Assembly (NCBI GenBank): GCA_963678775.2
Contig: CAXXGR010000009.1
Span: 124,001 to 188,000, forward strand
Reading direction: 5' to 3'
DNA length: 64,000 bases
From: JBFHIJ01 sp963678775
Lineage (GTDB): Bacteria > Bacteroidota > Ignavibacteria > Kapaibacteriales > UBA2268
Shown here: one piece after another, positions 53,394 through 62,640 of the stretch
How the letters are laid out: every line of letters starts with the position of its first letter
Numbering within the stretch: the stretch's first letter is position 1
Made by a program: the position numbers and the translations under genes
The notes under the pieces: generated by a model
The model's input: the letters and a program-made list of their open reading frames with translations, nothing else
What the model was told of the DNA's origin: nothing
Database searches by the model: none

Positions 53394-54371
53394 TTATTGA
53401 GCTTCTTGCATTTTCTGCATTACTTTTGCCTGTAGCTTAATAAGACGCTGAATTTGTGACGGTGTCATATCATTTTTGCTGGCATCTAACTTCTTACCTG
53501 TTTCTTGAAGCTTTTGTGCATGTTCCGCCATATCAGTAAATGCTGTCATATCTCCGTTTTTGGCTTTCTTCATAATATCCGCGTAATCGTCAAGATAGTT
53601 TTCATAAGCATCGAGCCATTTATCAAAATCTTCATCTGAAGTACTTTCCTCTTGTTCTGAATCACTACTGGAATAAGATGTTGAAGAAGAATTGTTTGTC
53701 TCTTCATCAAATCTTCTGTTGACAGTTACAATAAGTGGATTAACATCTGTAATTTTATCAATTCTTTGAAAAGCCTTCTTTATTTCTTTCAACTTATTAT
53801 TTTCAAAAGTTGAAGGAATTAAATCCAACATTTTAACTTTAACCCATACCGGATTTTGACTATTACTTTTTAACATATTCTCTATATCGTCATTTCTATT
53901 AAGAGAAAATTCCTCAATAGGTCTTCTATTTTCGTCCATAAATTTAACGTCTCCAACAATGAAGTCAAATCTTTTCTTTCTACTTGGAGGAGTCATTTGG
54001 AAGTTGATTTCAAACTGAGGACTTAAGTATTCTGTATTCTTTATTTCTATATTATATTCTCCTACTTCTACCCATACATCTGCATCTCCGTTGACTGGTT
54101 CCATCATTCTGTCAACTGTAATTGATTTTTTGTATCCAGTTTTTTCAAAATTATCTTCAAAGTAGCCTTTGAATCCATACTCAAAATCACTGTCTTCAAA
54201 ATTTTCAGAGTATTTCTTATCAAGCTCTTCAAGACCTGAAATAATGTCTTTGAAGTTATCCATTTCAACTACTTTAATTGCTTCCTTTGCTGCTTCTTGA
54301 CCAAGCTCTTTATAGTCAGTGCAGGAAGACAATCCTATTAAGGCTATCAAAATAACAATTATATATTTCAT
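53394..54371 (-). CDS. Lipoprotein with DUF6591-like C-terminal domain
   Basis: 325 residues. The signal peptide ends in a canonical lipobox, LSSC (Cys17). Residues 60-220 are a beta-rich domain; a Ser-rich spacer follows (NNSSSTSYSSSDSEQEES); the end, DEDFDKWLDAYENYLDDYAD and TAFTDMAEHAQKLQETG, is a helical domain like DUF6591. It should sit in the periplasmic leaflet or on the surface. It follows the SHOCT protein gene immediately and shares its transcript; two terminators lie downstream. Confidence 0.75.
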   Translation of the reverse strand: MKYIIVILIALIGLSSCTDYKELGQEAAKEAIKVVEMDNFKDIISGLEELDKKYSENFEDSDFEYGFKGYFEDNFEKTGYKKSITVDRMMEPVNGDADVWVEVGEYNIEIKNTEYLSPQFEINFQMTPPSRKKRFDFIVGDVKFMDENRRPIEEFSLNRNDDIENMLKSNSQNPVWVKVKMLDLIPSTFENNKLKEIKKAFQRIDKITDVNPLIVTVNRRFDEETNNSSSTSYSSSDSEQEESTSDEDFDKWLDAYENYLDDYADIMKKAKNGDMTAFTDMAEHAQKLQETGKKLDASKNDMTPSQIQRLIKLQAKVMQKMQEAQ

Positions 54372-54875
54372 CTAATATTTCTCCATCAATGTTTTCTTTT
54401 GTGTGTCAAATTCTGCTTGAGTAATTACATCTTGATCTAATAATTCTTTGAGTTTTTTTAACTCGTCTGCAACACTTACACTATTCCCATTGCCTTTTCC
54501 ATGTACAGCAGAATTAATGGCGTCAGCAAGTTGATTTGTAACTCCTTTTTGAGAGCTACTATGTATCTTAGGTTTTGCAAGTTCAAGAATTTGGTCTGCC
54601 TGTTTTTTGGAAAACCCATGTCTCGGGTTTTCTTTATCTCTATTCAAAATTAAGCTTGCACCGAAGAAATGCTTGTCAACATTAATGGAATTCATATCTT
54701 CCCAATGGAAAGATTCTGTATCTTCTGATATTAGATACCAATTACGTTTTCTAATTTCAAGGAAATCCTCGTCAATTATAATTTTTGTAGGATTAAACGG
54801 GTTGTATTCACCTTTTAGAATACGTAGCAACAATTTTGCTTTGAACATTTGCGGATTAGTACTTCCGTTTGACAT
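54372..54875 (-). CDS. PH-like domain protein with C-terminal SHOCT motif
   Basis: 167 residues from ATG 54875, chosen for AAAGGTG in front. Residues 10-95 look like a PH-type beta domain (KIIIDEDFLEIRKRNWYLIS, VDKHFFGASLILNRD). The end, ADELKKLKELLDQDVITQAE, is a SHOCT motif. PH-SHOCT proteins are soluble, often oligomeric proteins of unknown function. Its stop touches the lipoprotein start, so the two are co-translated. Confidence 0.7.
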   Translation of the reverse strand: MSNGSTNPQMFKAKLLLRILKGEYNPFNPTKIIIDEDFLEIRKRNWYLISEDTESFHWEDMNSINVDKHFFGASLILNRDKENPRHGFSKKQADQILELAKPKIHSSSQKGVTNQLADAINSAVHGKGNGNSVSVADELKKLKELLDQDVITQAEFDTQKKTLMEKY

Positions 54876-54897
54876 AATTTCACCTTTTAGTGATGTT

Positions 54898-55848
54898 TTA
54901 CATATACACAATATAGATATTGAATAGTTTGAGTTGATTATCTACGATTCCAATTGAGAACTCTACTGTAAGAGGTTCATTCCCCCAATCTTCAAAACCA
55001 ATGATATAGTACTTTTGTCCTTCAGTTAGTCCTCTGTCCATATCATTTGCAGTAGCTTCATTCAATGTTTCATTTCCAATTTGGGTTTCAAGAATATTAT
55101 TTTTCCACTCTTTTAGAATTTTTAAAAACTTATCAATTGATACTTTTTCCGGTGTATCTCCATCTTCCATTACTACCGGAAACTGTACTAAATCTTTGGC
55201 TAAGCTTTTATCCATATTTTTTGCAAGAATCTGGAATTTCTGCCAATAACTATTTATAGAAATTGAAGTTTGATTTTGTTTGTCTCCATCTGTATTCATT
55301 TCGGAATTTAACTTTTTAAAGAAATCAGCATAAGACTCTCCTTCTTTCTGCTTTTTGTCTGAATCTGATAGAGAATTTGTAGAGTTTTGTCCTTTGGTGA
55401 CTTGAAATAGTTTATACATTCCTGACTCCTTGATAAATTCTAAGGTGAGAATTTCGTTGTCAGAATAGCTTGCTGATACTTCAAATTGTAAGATGGTTGA
55501 ACCTGGACGTATGTTCATTTTGCGGTATGAATCATTTGCTTTGATAAATTTGATACTATTATCTTCAGCTTCCAATATTTCCATTTTGTGGTGGGAAAAC
55601 ATATCGTCAAACTGCTTTTTGTAGCTTTGTTTTGTTACTTCTTCTGTTTTGCCGTTATGATTGAAATAAACTGGAAAGCTTGCAACTTTTTCAAAGTTCG
55701 TAGTTTCATAGTTCCCAATTGCGGTAGATAAGTCAAACATTGTCTTATCCCAAAAGGATTGAATTTCAGTTTTGGTATTTTGAGATAGAGTAACTGAGAA
55801 CCCTATAAGTACAAATGCAATAATGGTTGAAAGTATTTTAGCTTTCAT
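54898..55848 (-). CDS. Exported protein of unknown function
   Basis: 316 residues from the ATG at 55848, which has GGAG six bases upstream; the longer frame from 55896 lacks a signal. Signal peptide MKAKILSTIIAFVLIGFS. The mature part contains two similar units of about 140 residues: TTNFEKVASFPVYF with TKQSYKKQFDDMF, and KDLVQFPVVMEDGD with SIDKFLKILKEW, each followed by a strand region; an internal duplication is likely. It precedes the SHOCT and lipoprotein genes by 22 bases. The structured element at 55889-56024 lies in its leader. Confidence 0.65.
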   Translation of the reverse strand: MKAKILSTIIAFVLIGFSVTLSQNTKTEIQSFWDKTMFDLSTAIGNYETTNFEKVASFPVYFNHNGKTEEVTKQSYKKQFDDMFSHHKMEILEAEDNSIKFIKANDSYRKMNIRPGSTILQFEVSASYSDNEILTLEFIKESGMYKLFQVTKGQNSTNSLSDSDKKQKEGESYADFFKKLNSEMNTDGDKQNQTSISINSYWQKFQILAKNMDKSLAKDLVQFPVVMEDGDTPEKVSIDKFLKILKEWKNNILETQIGNETLNEATANDMDRGLTEGQKYYIIGFEDWGNEPLTVEFSIGIVDNQLKLFNIYIVYM

Positions 55849-55888
55849 AAGATGCTCCTGAATCGGTAGTACAAATACAATAAAAAAA

Positions 55889-56024
55889 GGGTGCATTTCT
55901 AATATTGCCTCCGTACCGGCCCGCCAAGACCTTTAGAACGACAACAAAAGAATGCACCCCATGTATTTATGGGGAGCACCTCTTATTCGTGTCGTTCTGG
56001 TATAAAATTGGCGGTTTTGTACGG
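55889..56024 (-). ncRNA. GC-rich nested inverted-repeat element, probable structured RNA leader
   Basis: Four stems nest with no overlap: CCGTAC 55911-55916/GTACGG 56019-56024; CCGCCAA 55921-55927/TTGGCGG 56008-56014; AGAACGACA 55935-55943/TGTCGTTCT 55990-55998; CCCCAT 55957-55962/ATGGGG 55969-55974, extended by TGC/GCA. All arms are perfect, and the stretch is far richer in GC than its surroundings. GGGTGCATT (55889-55897) can instead pair with AATGCACCC (55951-55959); on the minus strand that pairing ends in seven T, 34 bases before the ATG at 55848. It could be a switchable leader or an independent RNA. The strand is inferred from this terminator-like end. Confidence 0.55.
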
Positions 56025-56181
56025 AAACACAAATAAGTAATACTTATTTATTTTATTTTATATTTTTTGATTTCTATCTTTCTAATTTTACTCCGTTTTT
56101 ATAGTAAGTAGTACGCAGCTTTTATAATTTAGTTTAGAGAAGTTAATAATATTTTTTTACCCTTGAAAGGGAAAAATATGC

Positions 56182-57267
56182 TTAATCTTCTTTTTCTTCC
56201 TCATCATTCGAGACTTTGTTGTATGCTTCCAAAGCTTCTATTCTTTTTTCTTTGACTTTTAGTTTTGGTCTTGTTTCTATTAGCTTTTGAAAAGTACTAT
56301 TCTTTTCTTGTTCGTTATGATTTTCAGGTATCGTATAGTCAATGGTACCACCTTTTTCAATAAAATCCATAAGTTCCTTAATCGAGTGAGTAAGGTTAGA
56401 AATTTTTTCAGAATCATCTGGTGGCAGTAGTTTAATTTCTGACTTAACTATTTCTATTATTTCTGTGATACCTTTTTGCTTTCTATCTTCTGCTGCACTT
56501 AATATATTTTCAGCAATATCTTCTAAATTCTTAGTTTTCAAATCTTCTGCTGTATTCCATAAATCTAAAATGTCCTCAACTACTTTATATACTCCTAAGG
56601 TTATAGTACTAATAGTTAGCATAATATCATAATTTGTTACAAGTTCAAGTATTACAGAACCTTTTGTTGCCCCAATAATCTTAATAGATTCTGGCGACAT
56701 ATCATGTGCCATAGTAATGCCACGTCCAATTTCAAACCATATATTTCCCCATTTTTTTAAATCCGATATATTTGAGATTGCAGCTTGCCCAGCAAACCTA
56801 ATGCTCATAAGAATTTCGTTATCAAGCTGCATGAGAATCTTGTCTTCTACTAAACCTGTCAAGCCAACATCAATTTGTTTTAATTTTTGGAGCCCTTGGT
56901 TCATTTGACTAATAATCATATTTATCTTTTGTGGTGCATATACTAAATCTATTCCACTACTTGATAGTATATCATTTATATTTGAAATACCTTCTAAACC
57001 AATATATTTGTATAACCCATATTTTTCTAAGTATTCAATTTGATAACTACTAAGAGAATCAACAGATATAGATTCAAGTTTACTAACTAAATTAGATTTT
57101 TCTTTTTCAAAAGATTGAGTAGGCTGATTGGGTTGTGCATTTTTACTAAGAACTGCATATAATTGTTGATATGCTTTAGTTACATCCTTTTCTACTACTT
57201 CAGACTGTACCCATTTAACCAGCTTGTATAATTCATCTACCGTCATACTTATTTCCCTAAATTTCAT
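56182..57267 (-). CDS. Unknown helical protein, partner of the pentapeptide membrane protein
   Basis: 361 residues, start 57267 (ATG 57246 is also possible). It is mostly helical, with GNIWFEIGRGITMAHDMSPE and GATKGSVILELVTNYDIMLT in the middle, the latter leading to a hydrophobic helix (about 208-232) that may insert in a membrane. The C-terminal end is acidic and Glu-rich. No named family was recognised. It follows the pentapeptide-repeat gene by 20 bases, so the two probably act together. Confidence 0.6.
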   Translation of the reverse strand: MKFREISMTVDELYKLVKWVQSEVVEKDVTKAYQQLYAVLSKNAQPNQPTQSFEKEKSNLVSKLESISVDSLSSYQIEYLEKYGLYKYIGLEGISNINDILSSSGIDLVYAPQKINMIISQMNQGLQKLKQIDVGLTGLVEDKILMQLDNEILMSIRFAGQAAISNISDLKKWGNIWFEIGRGITMAHDMSPESIKIIGATKGSVILELVTNYDIMLTISTITLGVYKVVEDILDLWNTAEDLKTKNLEDIAENILSAAEDRKQKGITEIIEIVKSEIKLLPPDDSEKISNLTHSIKELMDFIEKGGTIDYTIPENHNEQEKNSTFQKLIETRPKLKVKEKRIEALEAYNKVSNDEEEKED

Positions 57268-57287
57268 TAACTACTTTTATTTTGCAA

Positions 57288-58751
57288 TTACCAACTTTTA
57301 TACCTTTTTAAAGGTTGTAATACAAAAAACAACATCAGTGGTATATAAATTCTAAGTACTATATGAATAATACTTCCCAATTCATTAAACTGAGCAGAAT
57401 TGATATCCGTAGCCTTGTGACCTGGATAAATAATCAACAAGCCATATTTTATAGTTTCAACAGATACTTCCCAAAAACTACTCCATCCATTACATCCCCA
57501 TTCAAAATAACACTCTGTAAACCCAAAGTTTACCATTATAAAAAACAGAATTATACCAATGGGAACTATGGTAATAAAAGAATATTCTATTTTAGTACCA
57601 TAAAGATTTATGTATTTATACAAAGTCAAAATAATAAATTCTAAAATTGAAGTTTCTTTTTCGTTTCTTTTAGCTTCCATTTCTTTCTTAAAAAAAAGAG
57701 ATGCATCTAATCTATTATCAATTTTGAGGTATTGGTGTTTAATAGCACGATAAGTTTCACGTGTGGCTGCATCTATTATACAATCTCTAAACAAACCGTG
57801 TCTTTCAAACACACATCCTGTCAAATCTAAGTGAGAGAAGTAGTATCCTGAAAAATTGACTGTATTTTGAAAATATGTATCTTCAAAAGAAATTTCATTC
57901 AATCCTGAAATGTCTTTAGTTTCAGGCATAGCCCAAAGACTAACTCCTATAAATCTTACACCAACAAAGTATGTTTCATCTGAAAATAAGGTTCTTGCAA
58001 ACAATACAGTACCATTGAAAGTAGTATCCATGAAATTGACAATATTTTTAAACTTAACATCTGAAAATAGCGCATTCTCATCAAACTTCGTCATTCTAAA
58101 ATCAGTTTGCATCAAAAAATTAGCACTATTAAAGATAACCTTATTCTGAAAGATTGCATTGTCAAAATTACTATTCTCTGAAAATGTTGATCCTTCAAAG
58201 CTGGTAATACTTTTAAAAGTAGCATCATGGAAATCTGAAAACTTAAAGAAATTTACGCACTCAAAAGTAGATTCGCCAGAAAATATGGCTTCAGAAAAAT
58301 CAGCTTTGCTTTGAAATATTGAATTATTGAAAGAAGGATATCCAATAAATCGTGTTTTATTAAACATAACTTCATTCCTAAATACTACATTTGAAAATGT
58401 AGCTCTATGCCCCAATTGAATTTTACTTAAGTTAACAAGTCCATCAAAAATTGAGTTTTCTACTAAAATAGGGTGTACAATTGATTTTTGGGGAAGATCC
58501 CACAGTTGACTCAATTTCTGAGCAGAAATACCTGTAACTACACATTCAGTAATCTCAATCCAATCACCATTTCCAACTTTTCTGTAAATATCATCCTCTT
58601 TGACTACATTGTATATCTTTACAACTTCAACTCCGTTTTTATTGATATAAGTCACTTCTGCTGTTTCTGTTGCATCTACTGAATTACCTTCTACTTGTTT
58701 AGTAGGTGGTGTATTCAAATACTTTATATCAATTACTGTTACAATATCCAT
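57288..58751 (-). CDS. Pentapeptide-repeat protein with C-terminal membrane domain
   Basis: 487 residues. Residues 1-85 form a separate N-terminal domain. Residues about 90-345 are pentapeptide-type repeats forming a right-handed beta helix, read from units such as ATFSNVVFRN, ADFSEAIFSG and ANFLMQTDFR. After the charged KKEMEAKRNEKE linker come two membrane segments (about 389-410 and 459-478) around a Cys/Trp-rich loop (CYFEWGCNGWSSFWE), an arrangement like a minimal ion channel. It is likely a membrane effector or channel whose helix domain senses something. Confidence 0.75.
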   Translation of the reverse strand: MDIVTVIDIKYLNTPPTKQVEGNSVDATETAEVTYINKNGVEVVKIYNVVKEDDIYRKVGNGDWIEITECVVTGISAQKLSQLWDLPQKSIVHPILVENSIFDGLVNLSKIQLGHRATFSNVVFRNEVMFNKTRFIGYPSFNNSIFQSKADFSEAIFSGESTFECVNFFKFSDFHDATFKSITSFEGSTFSENSNFDNAIFQNKVIFNSANFLMQTDFRMTKFDENALFSDVKFKNIVNFMDTTFNGTVLFARTLFSDETYFVGVRFIGVSLWAMPETKDISGLNEISFEDTYFQNTVNFSGYYFSHLDLTGCVFERHGLFRDCIIDAATRETYRAIKHQYLKIDNRLDASLFFKKEMEAKRNEKETSILEFIILTLYKYINLYGTKIEYSFITIVPIGIILFFIMVNFGFTECYFEWGCNGWSSFWEVSVETIKYGLLIIYPGHKATDINSAQFNELGSIIHIVLRIYIPLMLFFVLQPLKRYKSW

Positions 58752-58832
58752 ATCAAATCAGCAATAAATATGACAAATACTAATTTACTCTCGCCAGAAT
58801 TATCTAACTTCTAACAACTATTCACAATCCCA

Positions 58833-60068
58833 TCACTTCCTAACTATCTCCTGCATTTCTGCATTATATCTATAGTTTACAACTTCACCTGAGATGATAA
58901 GGTTTACTGCTTCTTCTATTACTTCCAAAGGAACTACAAACCACTCTCTTGGAGTATGTCTTTTGCCTTGTTTATCATATACATCTATTTCCAAACAGCT
59001 TGCTCCAAAGAAGTTATGGATTAACTGCTCAAACTTTTGGGGATTTAAATTGAAGCATTTCCAGCCTGTGATGTATTCTACTTCTGACATCAAATAAGTC
59101 GGTTCGTTCGCAGCGTTTTTAATACGATTTTCTACATCTTTACCGGAATAACCTATCTTATAAAGATTCTCCAAATTTGCTATTTGCGGGTCTGTACTTT
59201 GGGATTTTAGAACATAAATGAAACCTGCTTCTTTATCATCATCATTTATACTGCTAAGCACTTTAAGAAATGCTTCGTTTGACTTATCAGCATTGTGTGA
59301 AATGGCTTTACCGTTTGCATATAAGATTTTCTCTACTGAACGCATTAGCATATTTGATTCTGTACCATTTTCAAAGATACATCTTGTTCTACCGTCTTTC
59401 CTGACTCTTGTTCCGTCTTCTTTGTAGTGGTCTTTTCGGGTCAAATCTATTGATTCAAGGAAGAACACAACTCCGTTATGCACATAGAACTCTCCGGCTC
59501 TTAAATTTCCAAGTTTGAAATCAATTAGCCTTCTTTTACCTGTACTTAAGTCATGTTGTACTTCTTTAAGCATATTCTCGTATTTATCAAAGTCTTTGCA
59601 TGGCTTTCTTCTTGCAACAAAGTCAGCACTATCTCTCTCTGTTGGTCTTTCTACGTTTTTAAAATCAAACAGACCTGCGTCATCTCCAAAGATGTCTAAG
59701 TTGTCGTCATTAAAAATATCATCTATTGAGTTTATTTCTTTCTTTGGCTGATATGATTCTTTTGGCTCGTTTACTTCAGAAATTGAAATCTTTGGTAGAA
59801 GATTATGTATATCATATTCCTGTAGAATCTCAATATTTCTGTCATTCTCTCTTATGTTTTTGAGTCTTGATGCTAATTGAAACTCACTTACATTTGTTAT
59901 GTTTTGCTTTGGTTCTTTTCCGTTAGCTTCAACGAATGCGTTTATCTCATTAAAAGAGTCAATTAGTCTTGCTTCTTCAGTTTTTTTGCCACTTGATTTT
60001 GGTTTTATCTCTAGTAGTCCGAGAGGGTCATTAGCAAATATATCATCTAGTATTTTGTTCTTATCCAT
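58833..60068 (-). CDS. GIY-YIG nuclease of the T5orf172/MUG113 type
   Basis: 411 residues. The start is ATG 60068, preceded by GGGAAG and overlapping the helicase stop by 8 bases. The C-terminal domain (about 285-395) is a GIY-YIG fold: GFIYVLKS, then LYKIGYSGKDVENRIKNAA with the catalytic-type Arg, TGWKCFNLNPQKFEQLIHNF with the Glu, and REWFVVPLEV. The first 280 residues are a long unknown part with an acidic IDDIFNDDNLDIFGDDAGLF stretch. It is coupled to the helicase and probably supplies the DNA-cutting activity of the set. Confidence 0.82.
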   Translation of the reverse strand: MDKNKILDDIFANDPLGLLEIKPKSSGKKTEEARLIDSFNEINAFVEANGKEPKQNITNVSEFQLASRLKNIRENDRNIEILQEYDIHNLLPKISISEVNEPKESYQPKKEINSIDDIFNDDNLDIFGDDAGLFDFKNVERPTERDSADFVARRKPCKDFDKYENMLKEVQHDLSTGKRRLIDFKLGNLRAGEFYVHNGVVFFLESIDLTRKDHYKEDGTRVRKDGRTRCIFENGTESNMLMRSVEKILYANGKAISHNADKSNEAFLKVLSSINDDDKEAGFIYVLKSQSTDPQIANLENLYKIGYSGKDVENRIKNAANEPTYLMSEVEYITGWKCFNLNPQKFEQLIHNFFGASCLEIDVYDKQGKRHTPREWFVVPLEVIEEAVNLIISGEVVNYRYNAEMQEIVRK

Positions 60069-61983
60069 TTGCTTCCCGTTTGCGTTTTTCATCTTTCAAG
60101 TAGATTATACACTCTGCCATTCTTCTCTCAAGTGGATCATTTGAGTTCAAATTAGGCTGTTTGTTATACCTTTGAACAAAATCTTGTATCTTCGGCCATA
60201 ATATCTTTGCTTCCTCAAAATCCATTTTGATTCTTGTTGCTTCTATAGTTTCTTGGATAATTTTTAGAACCTTAGTAGTTACTGATTTTGACAACACTTC
60301 AAAAGCTTTTTGAAATGGATTTACCATATCTATCAAATCAATATGTATGTCATCAATATCAACAAACTTATCTGCCATTCTGATAAATCTTTTATCTCCT
60401 GACTCTTTGATTTCACCATTTTTGATTACAGAATCTACTACTACGTGCTGTCTTAACTCTTCAACTTCTGTTTCATTCAAATCAGGATATTTGACTTTGA
60501 TAATCTTAGGGATTAGCACTTTGTTTATTACTTCGGGATCTATATTGCCCGGAATTGTTTTCTGCATTTGGTCATCTTGCAGTATAGTAGCTTTCAGATC
60601 ATTAAGGTCTGATTCTATTATATCTTTTACTCTTTTAGAGGAAGGTTCTTTGAGTCCTCTAATCTTTAACTCACCCGGTTTTGGTTTATCATCATCTGAT
60701 ACTTTGGTTTTGAATTTCCAGTTTGGAGCTAAGACTTGTTCCATAAGCAAAGAGGCTGTAATAGCTTTCAGCATATTGTTTACAGCGTATTTTACATCAT
60801 CATCTTTTGCGTCAGGTTGAGCAATCAGATTAGTAAATTGGGCATGAGTTTTATTATTACTGTCTCTTGTAGCTCTGCCGATAATTTGGATAATTTCAGT
60901 CAAAGAGCCACGATAACCAACTGTAAGTGCATGCTCACAATACGGCCAGTCAAACCCTTCTTTTGCCATACCAAGAGCAATAATCAAATCCATATCTTCT
61001 AAGGATTTTATATTTCTTAGATATGCTACTATTTTATCTCTTTCTCGAGGATTATCTTCTACAAGGTCAGCTACTTTTATTACTTTTCCATCTTTCCTTT
61101 TGACGAATAGGACTCCTGTTTCAGAATCTTGACCTACAACATCTCCGATTTGATCAAGTATATAATCTACTTCGTTATGTTTGTCTTTAGTAGATTCACC
61201 TGAATTTACATTTGGTATATGAAGTATAGTCTTTTTATCCGTATCAAGGATTTCCATAATTGCTTCTGTATATTTTCCCTGATAGAAGTGGTAGCCTATT
61301 CCCAATGATTTCAAATAGGTATAGCCATTAAGTTGTTCGTAGTAATTATAAGTTACTTTTGTGAATTTAGCCTCGTCTTCAGGAAGAAGTACAGGCACAC
61401 TATCACCACGGAAATAAGAACCTGTCATAGCTATAACGTGAGCAGTTGATTTGCTAATTATATCTCTTAATAAGTCACCAAGTCTGTTATTGAAGTCAGC
61501 CGATACGTGGTGAAACTCATCAATAGCCAATAGGCAATCATTAAACTTAGACTCTTCAAGCTCAAGACTCGCAAAACGTAGTGTTGCGTGGGTACAGATT
61601 AGCACTTTTTTATCATTTTCCATAAACTGGTGGAATGCAGTCACTTTGCTTGTACTATCATCTTTACCTGCAATACAAAGATTTACATCAGGATTCCAAT
61701 CTGCAAAAAAGCCATGTTTCATTAGTTCTGTTTTTGAGAAAGAACCACCAATAGACCTTTCCGGTACAGCTATTATTACTTTTTTTATTCCCTGATTTTT
61801 TAGCTTATCAAGTGCAAGAAACATCAAAGCTCTTGATTTACCTGAAGCTGGTGGAGCTTTAAGTAATAAATACTGAGCGTCCCTTGATTCATAAGCTCGG
61901 GCTTGCATATCACGCATACCCATTGGGTTTGTTTTTGTACTGTTTCCGGTCTGATTATATGTAACATTGACTATATTTTGCAT
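60061..61983 (-). CDS. SF2 DEAD/DEAH-type helicase
   Basis: 640 residues with a ResIII/SF2 core: Walker A KAPPASGKS (residues 42-50), Walker B DEFH (155-158), motif III MTGSY, motif V GMAKEGFDWP and motif VI QIIGRATR (366-373). The C-terminal 230 residues are a helical partner domain. The gene overlaps the GIY-YIG gene downstream. A translocase/helicase coupled to a nuclease, with a DNA methyltransferase upstream, is the layout of a restriction-type defence system. TGTCTAAA repeats lie in its promoter region. Confidence 0.88.
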   Translation of the reverse strand: MQNIVNVTYNQTGNSTKTNPMGMRDMQARAYESRDAQYLLLKAPPASGKSRALMFLALDKLKNQGIKKVIIAVPERSIGGSFSKTELMKHGFFADWNPDVNLCIAGKDDSTSKVTAFHQFMENDKKVLICTHATLRFASLELEESKFNDCLLAIDEFHHVSADFNNRLGDLLRDIISKSTAHVIAMTGSYFRGDSVPVLLPEDEAKFTKVTYNYYEQLNGYTYLKSLGIGYHFYQGKYTEAIMEILDTDKKTILHIPNVNSGESTKDKHNEVDYILDQIGDVVGQDSETGVLFVKRKDGKVIKVADLVEDNPRERDKIVAYLRNIKSLEDMDLIIALGMAKEGFDWPYCEHALTVGYRGSLTEIIQIIGRATRDSNNKTHAQFTNLIAQPDAKDDDVKYAVNNMLKAITASLLMEQVLAPNWKFKTKVSDDDKPKPGELKIRGLKEPSSKRVKDIIESDLNDLKATILQDDQMQKTIPGNIDPEVINKVLIPKIIKVKYPDLNETEVEELRQHVVVDSVIKNGEIKESGDKRFIRMADKFVDIDDIHIDLIDMVNPFQKAFEVLSKSVTTKVLKIIQETIEATRIKMDFEEAKILWPKIQDFVQRYNKQPNLNSNDPLERRMAECIIYLKDEKRKREANG

Positions 61984-62001
61984 ATCTAACTATATCTCAA
62001 A

Positions 62002-62117
62002 TGTCTAAAAAAATGTCTAAAATTTGCAAGTGTCTAAAACTTATATCTTTACAAATAAAGTACTTATATGTCTTGCCTTGTAAACTAATGTCTAAATACG
62101 TCTAAGTAATGTCTAAA
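62002..62117 (-). promoter_or_regulatory. Array of TGTCTAAA sites before the helicase gene
   Basis: TGTCTAAA occurs at 62002, 62014, 62031, 62089 and 62110, with a near match CGTCTAAG at 62099, all in one orientation, 19 to 134 bases upstream of the helicase start at 61983. The spacing is irregular, like a cluster of regulator binding sites. Confidence 0.55.
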
Positions 62118-62277
62118 AGTTTTCTTCATTTAGTTTTTAAACATTCCTCTGATTATTTTTTCTCACAACAAACAGTAAGCAAAATGAATGACTTATGTAG
62201 GTACATGATTGTTTTCAAGTACCTTTCCCATGATTGCATTTGCTTTAAGTCTAACTGATAAAGCTAATTTTTCAATT

Positions 62278-62640
62278 TTAGGTATCTATTGACTTCTTAA
62301 AGTAATTGATTATCCTGTCTCTATCTTCATTTGCTTTATCTGATTTATGGAATACCTCTATTAAGATGATTTTTTTATCTTCTTCTAAATAGGCATATAT
62401 CACTCTTAAACCAGATTTCACACCTTTGCCTTTTAACGACTTACAAGCTATTTTTTTTACTTTAATCACGCATGCATCTATTCCAAGATTATTTATCTCA
62501 AAACTGAAGTCGGGGCGAGCATCAGGTTTTGCTTTCAAAACTTTTTTAACTGTTTCAATATCTTCCGGGAGGCTTCGGTACTTCTTTGCCAATTTCTTTA
62601 GGTCTTTGCTAAATTCTTGCAACTCGTAGCAATCAATCAT
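62278..62640 (-). CDS. RelE/ParE-like toxin
   Basis: 120 residues of the RelE/plasmid-stabilisation fold: an N-terminal helix hairpin (ELQEFSKDLKKLAKKYRSL) and a C-terminal sheet with CKSLKGKGVKSGLRVIYAYL and KIILIEVFHKSDKAN, in the style of HigB/RelE toxins that cut mRNA on the ribosome. Its start overlaps the Panacea-HTH gene by 4 bases (ATGA), so antitoxin and toxin are co-translated, antitoxin first. Closing hairpin AGGTAC/GTACCT lies at 62199-62224 beyond the stop. Confidence 0.82.
   Translation of the reverse strand: MIDCYELQEFSKDLKKLAKKYRSLPEDIETVKKVLKAKPDARPDFSFEINNLGIDACVIKVKKIACKSLKGKGVKSGLRVIYAYLEEDKKIILIEVFHKSDKANEDRDRIINYFKKSIDT

Noticed and set aside
55889..56024. tRNA, tmRNA or retron RNA
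   Set aside because: The arms are nested one within another rather than forming a cloverleaf, no acceptor or anticodon pattern is present, and no reverse transcriptase gene is in the window.
60347..60820. A 157-residue Ser/Ile-rich frame on the plus strand
   Set aside because: It lies antisense to the helicase gene, and its low-complexity composition is the mirror of that gene's charged helices.
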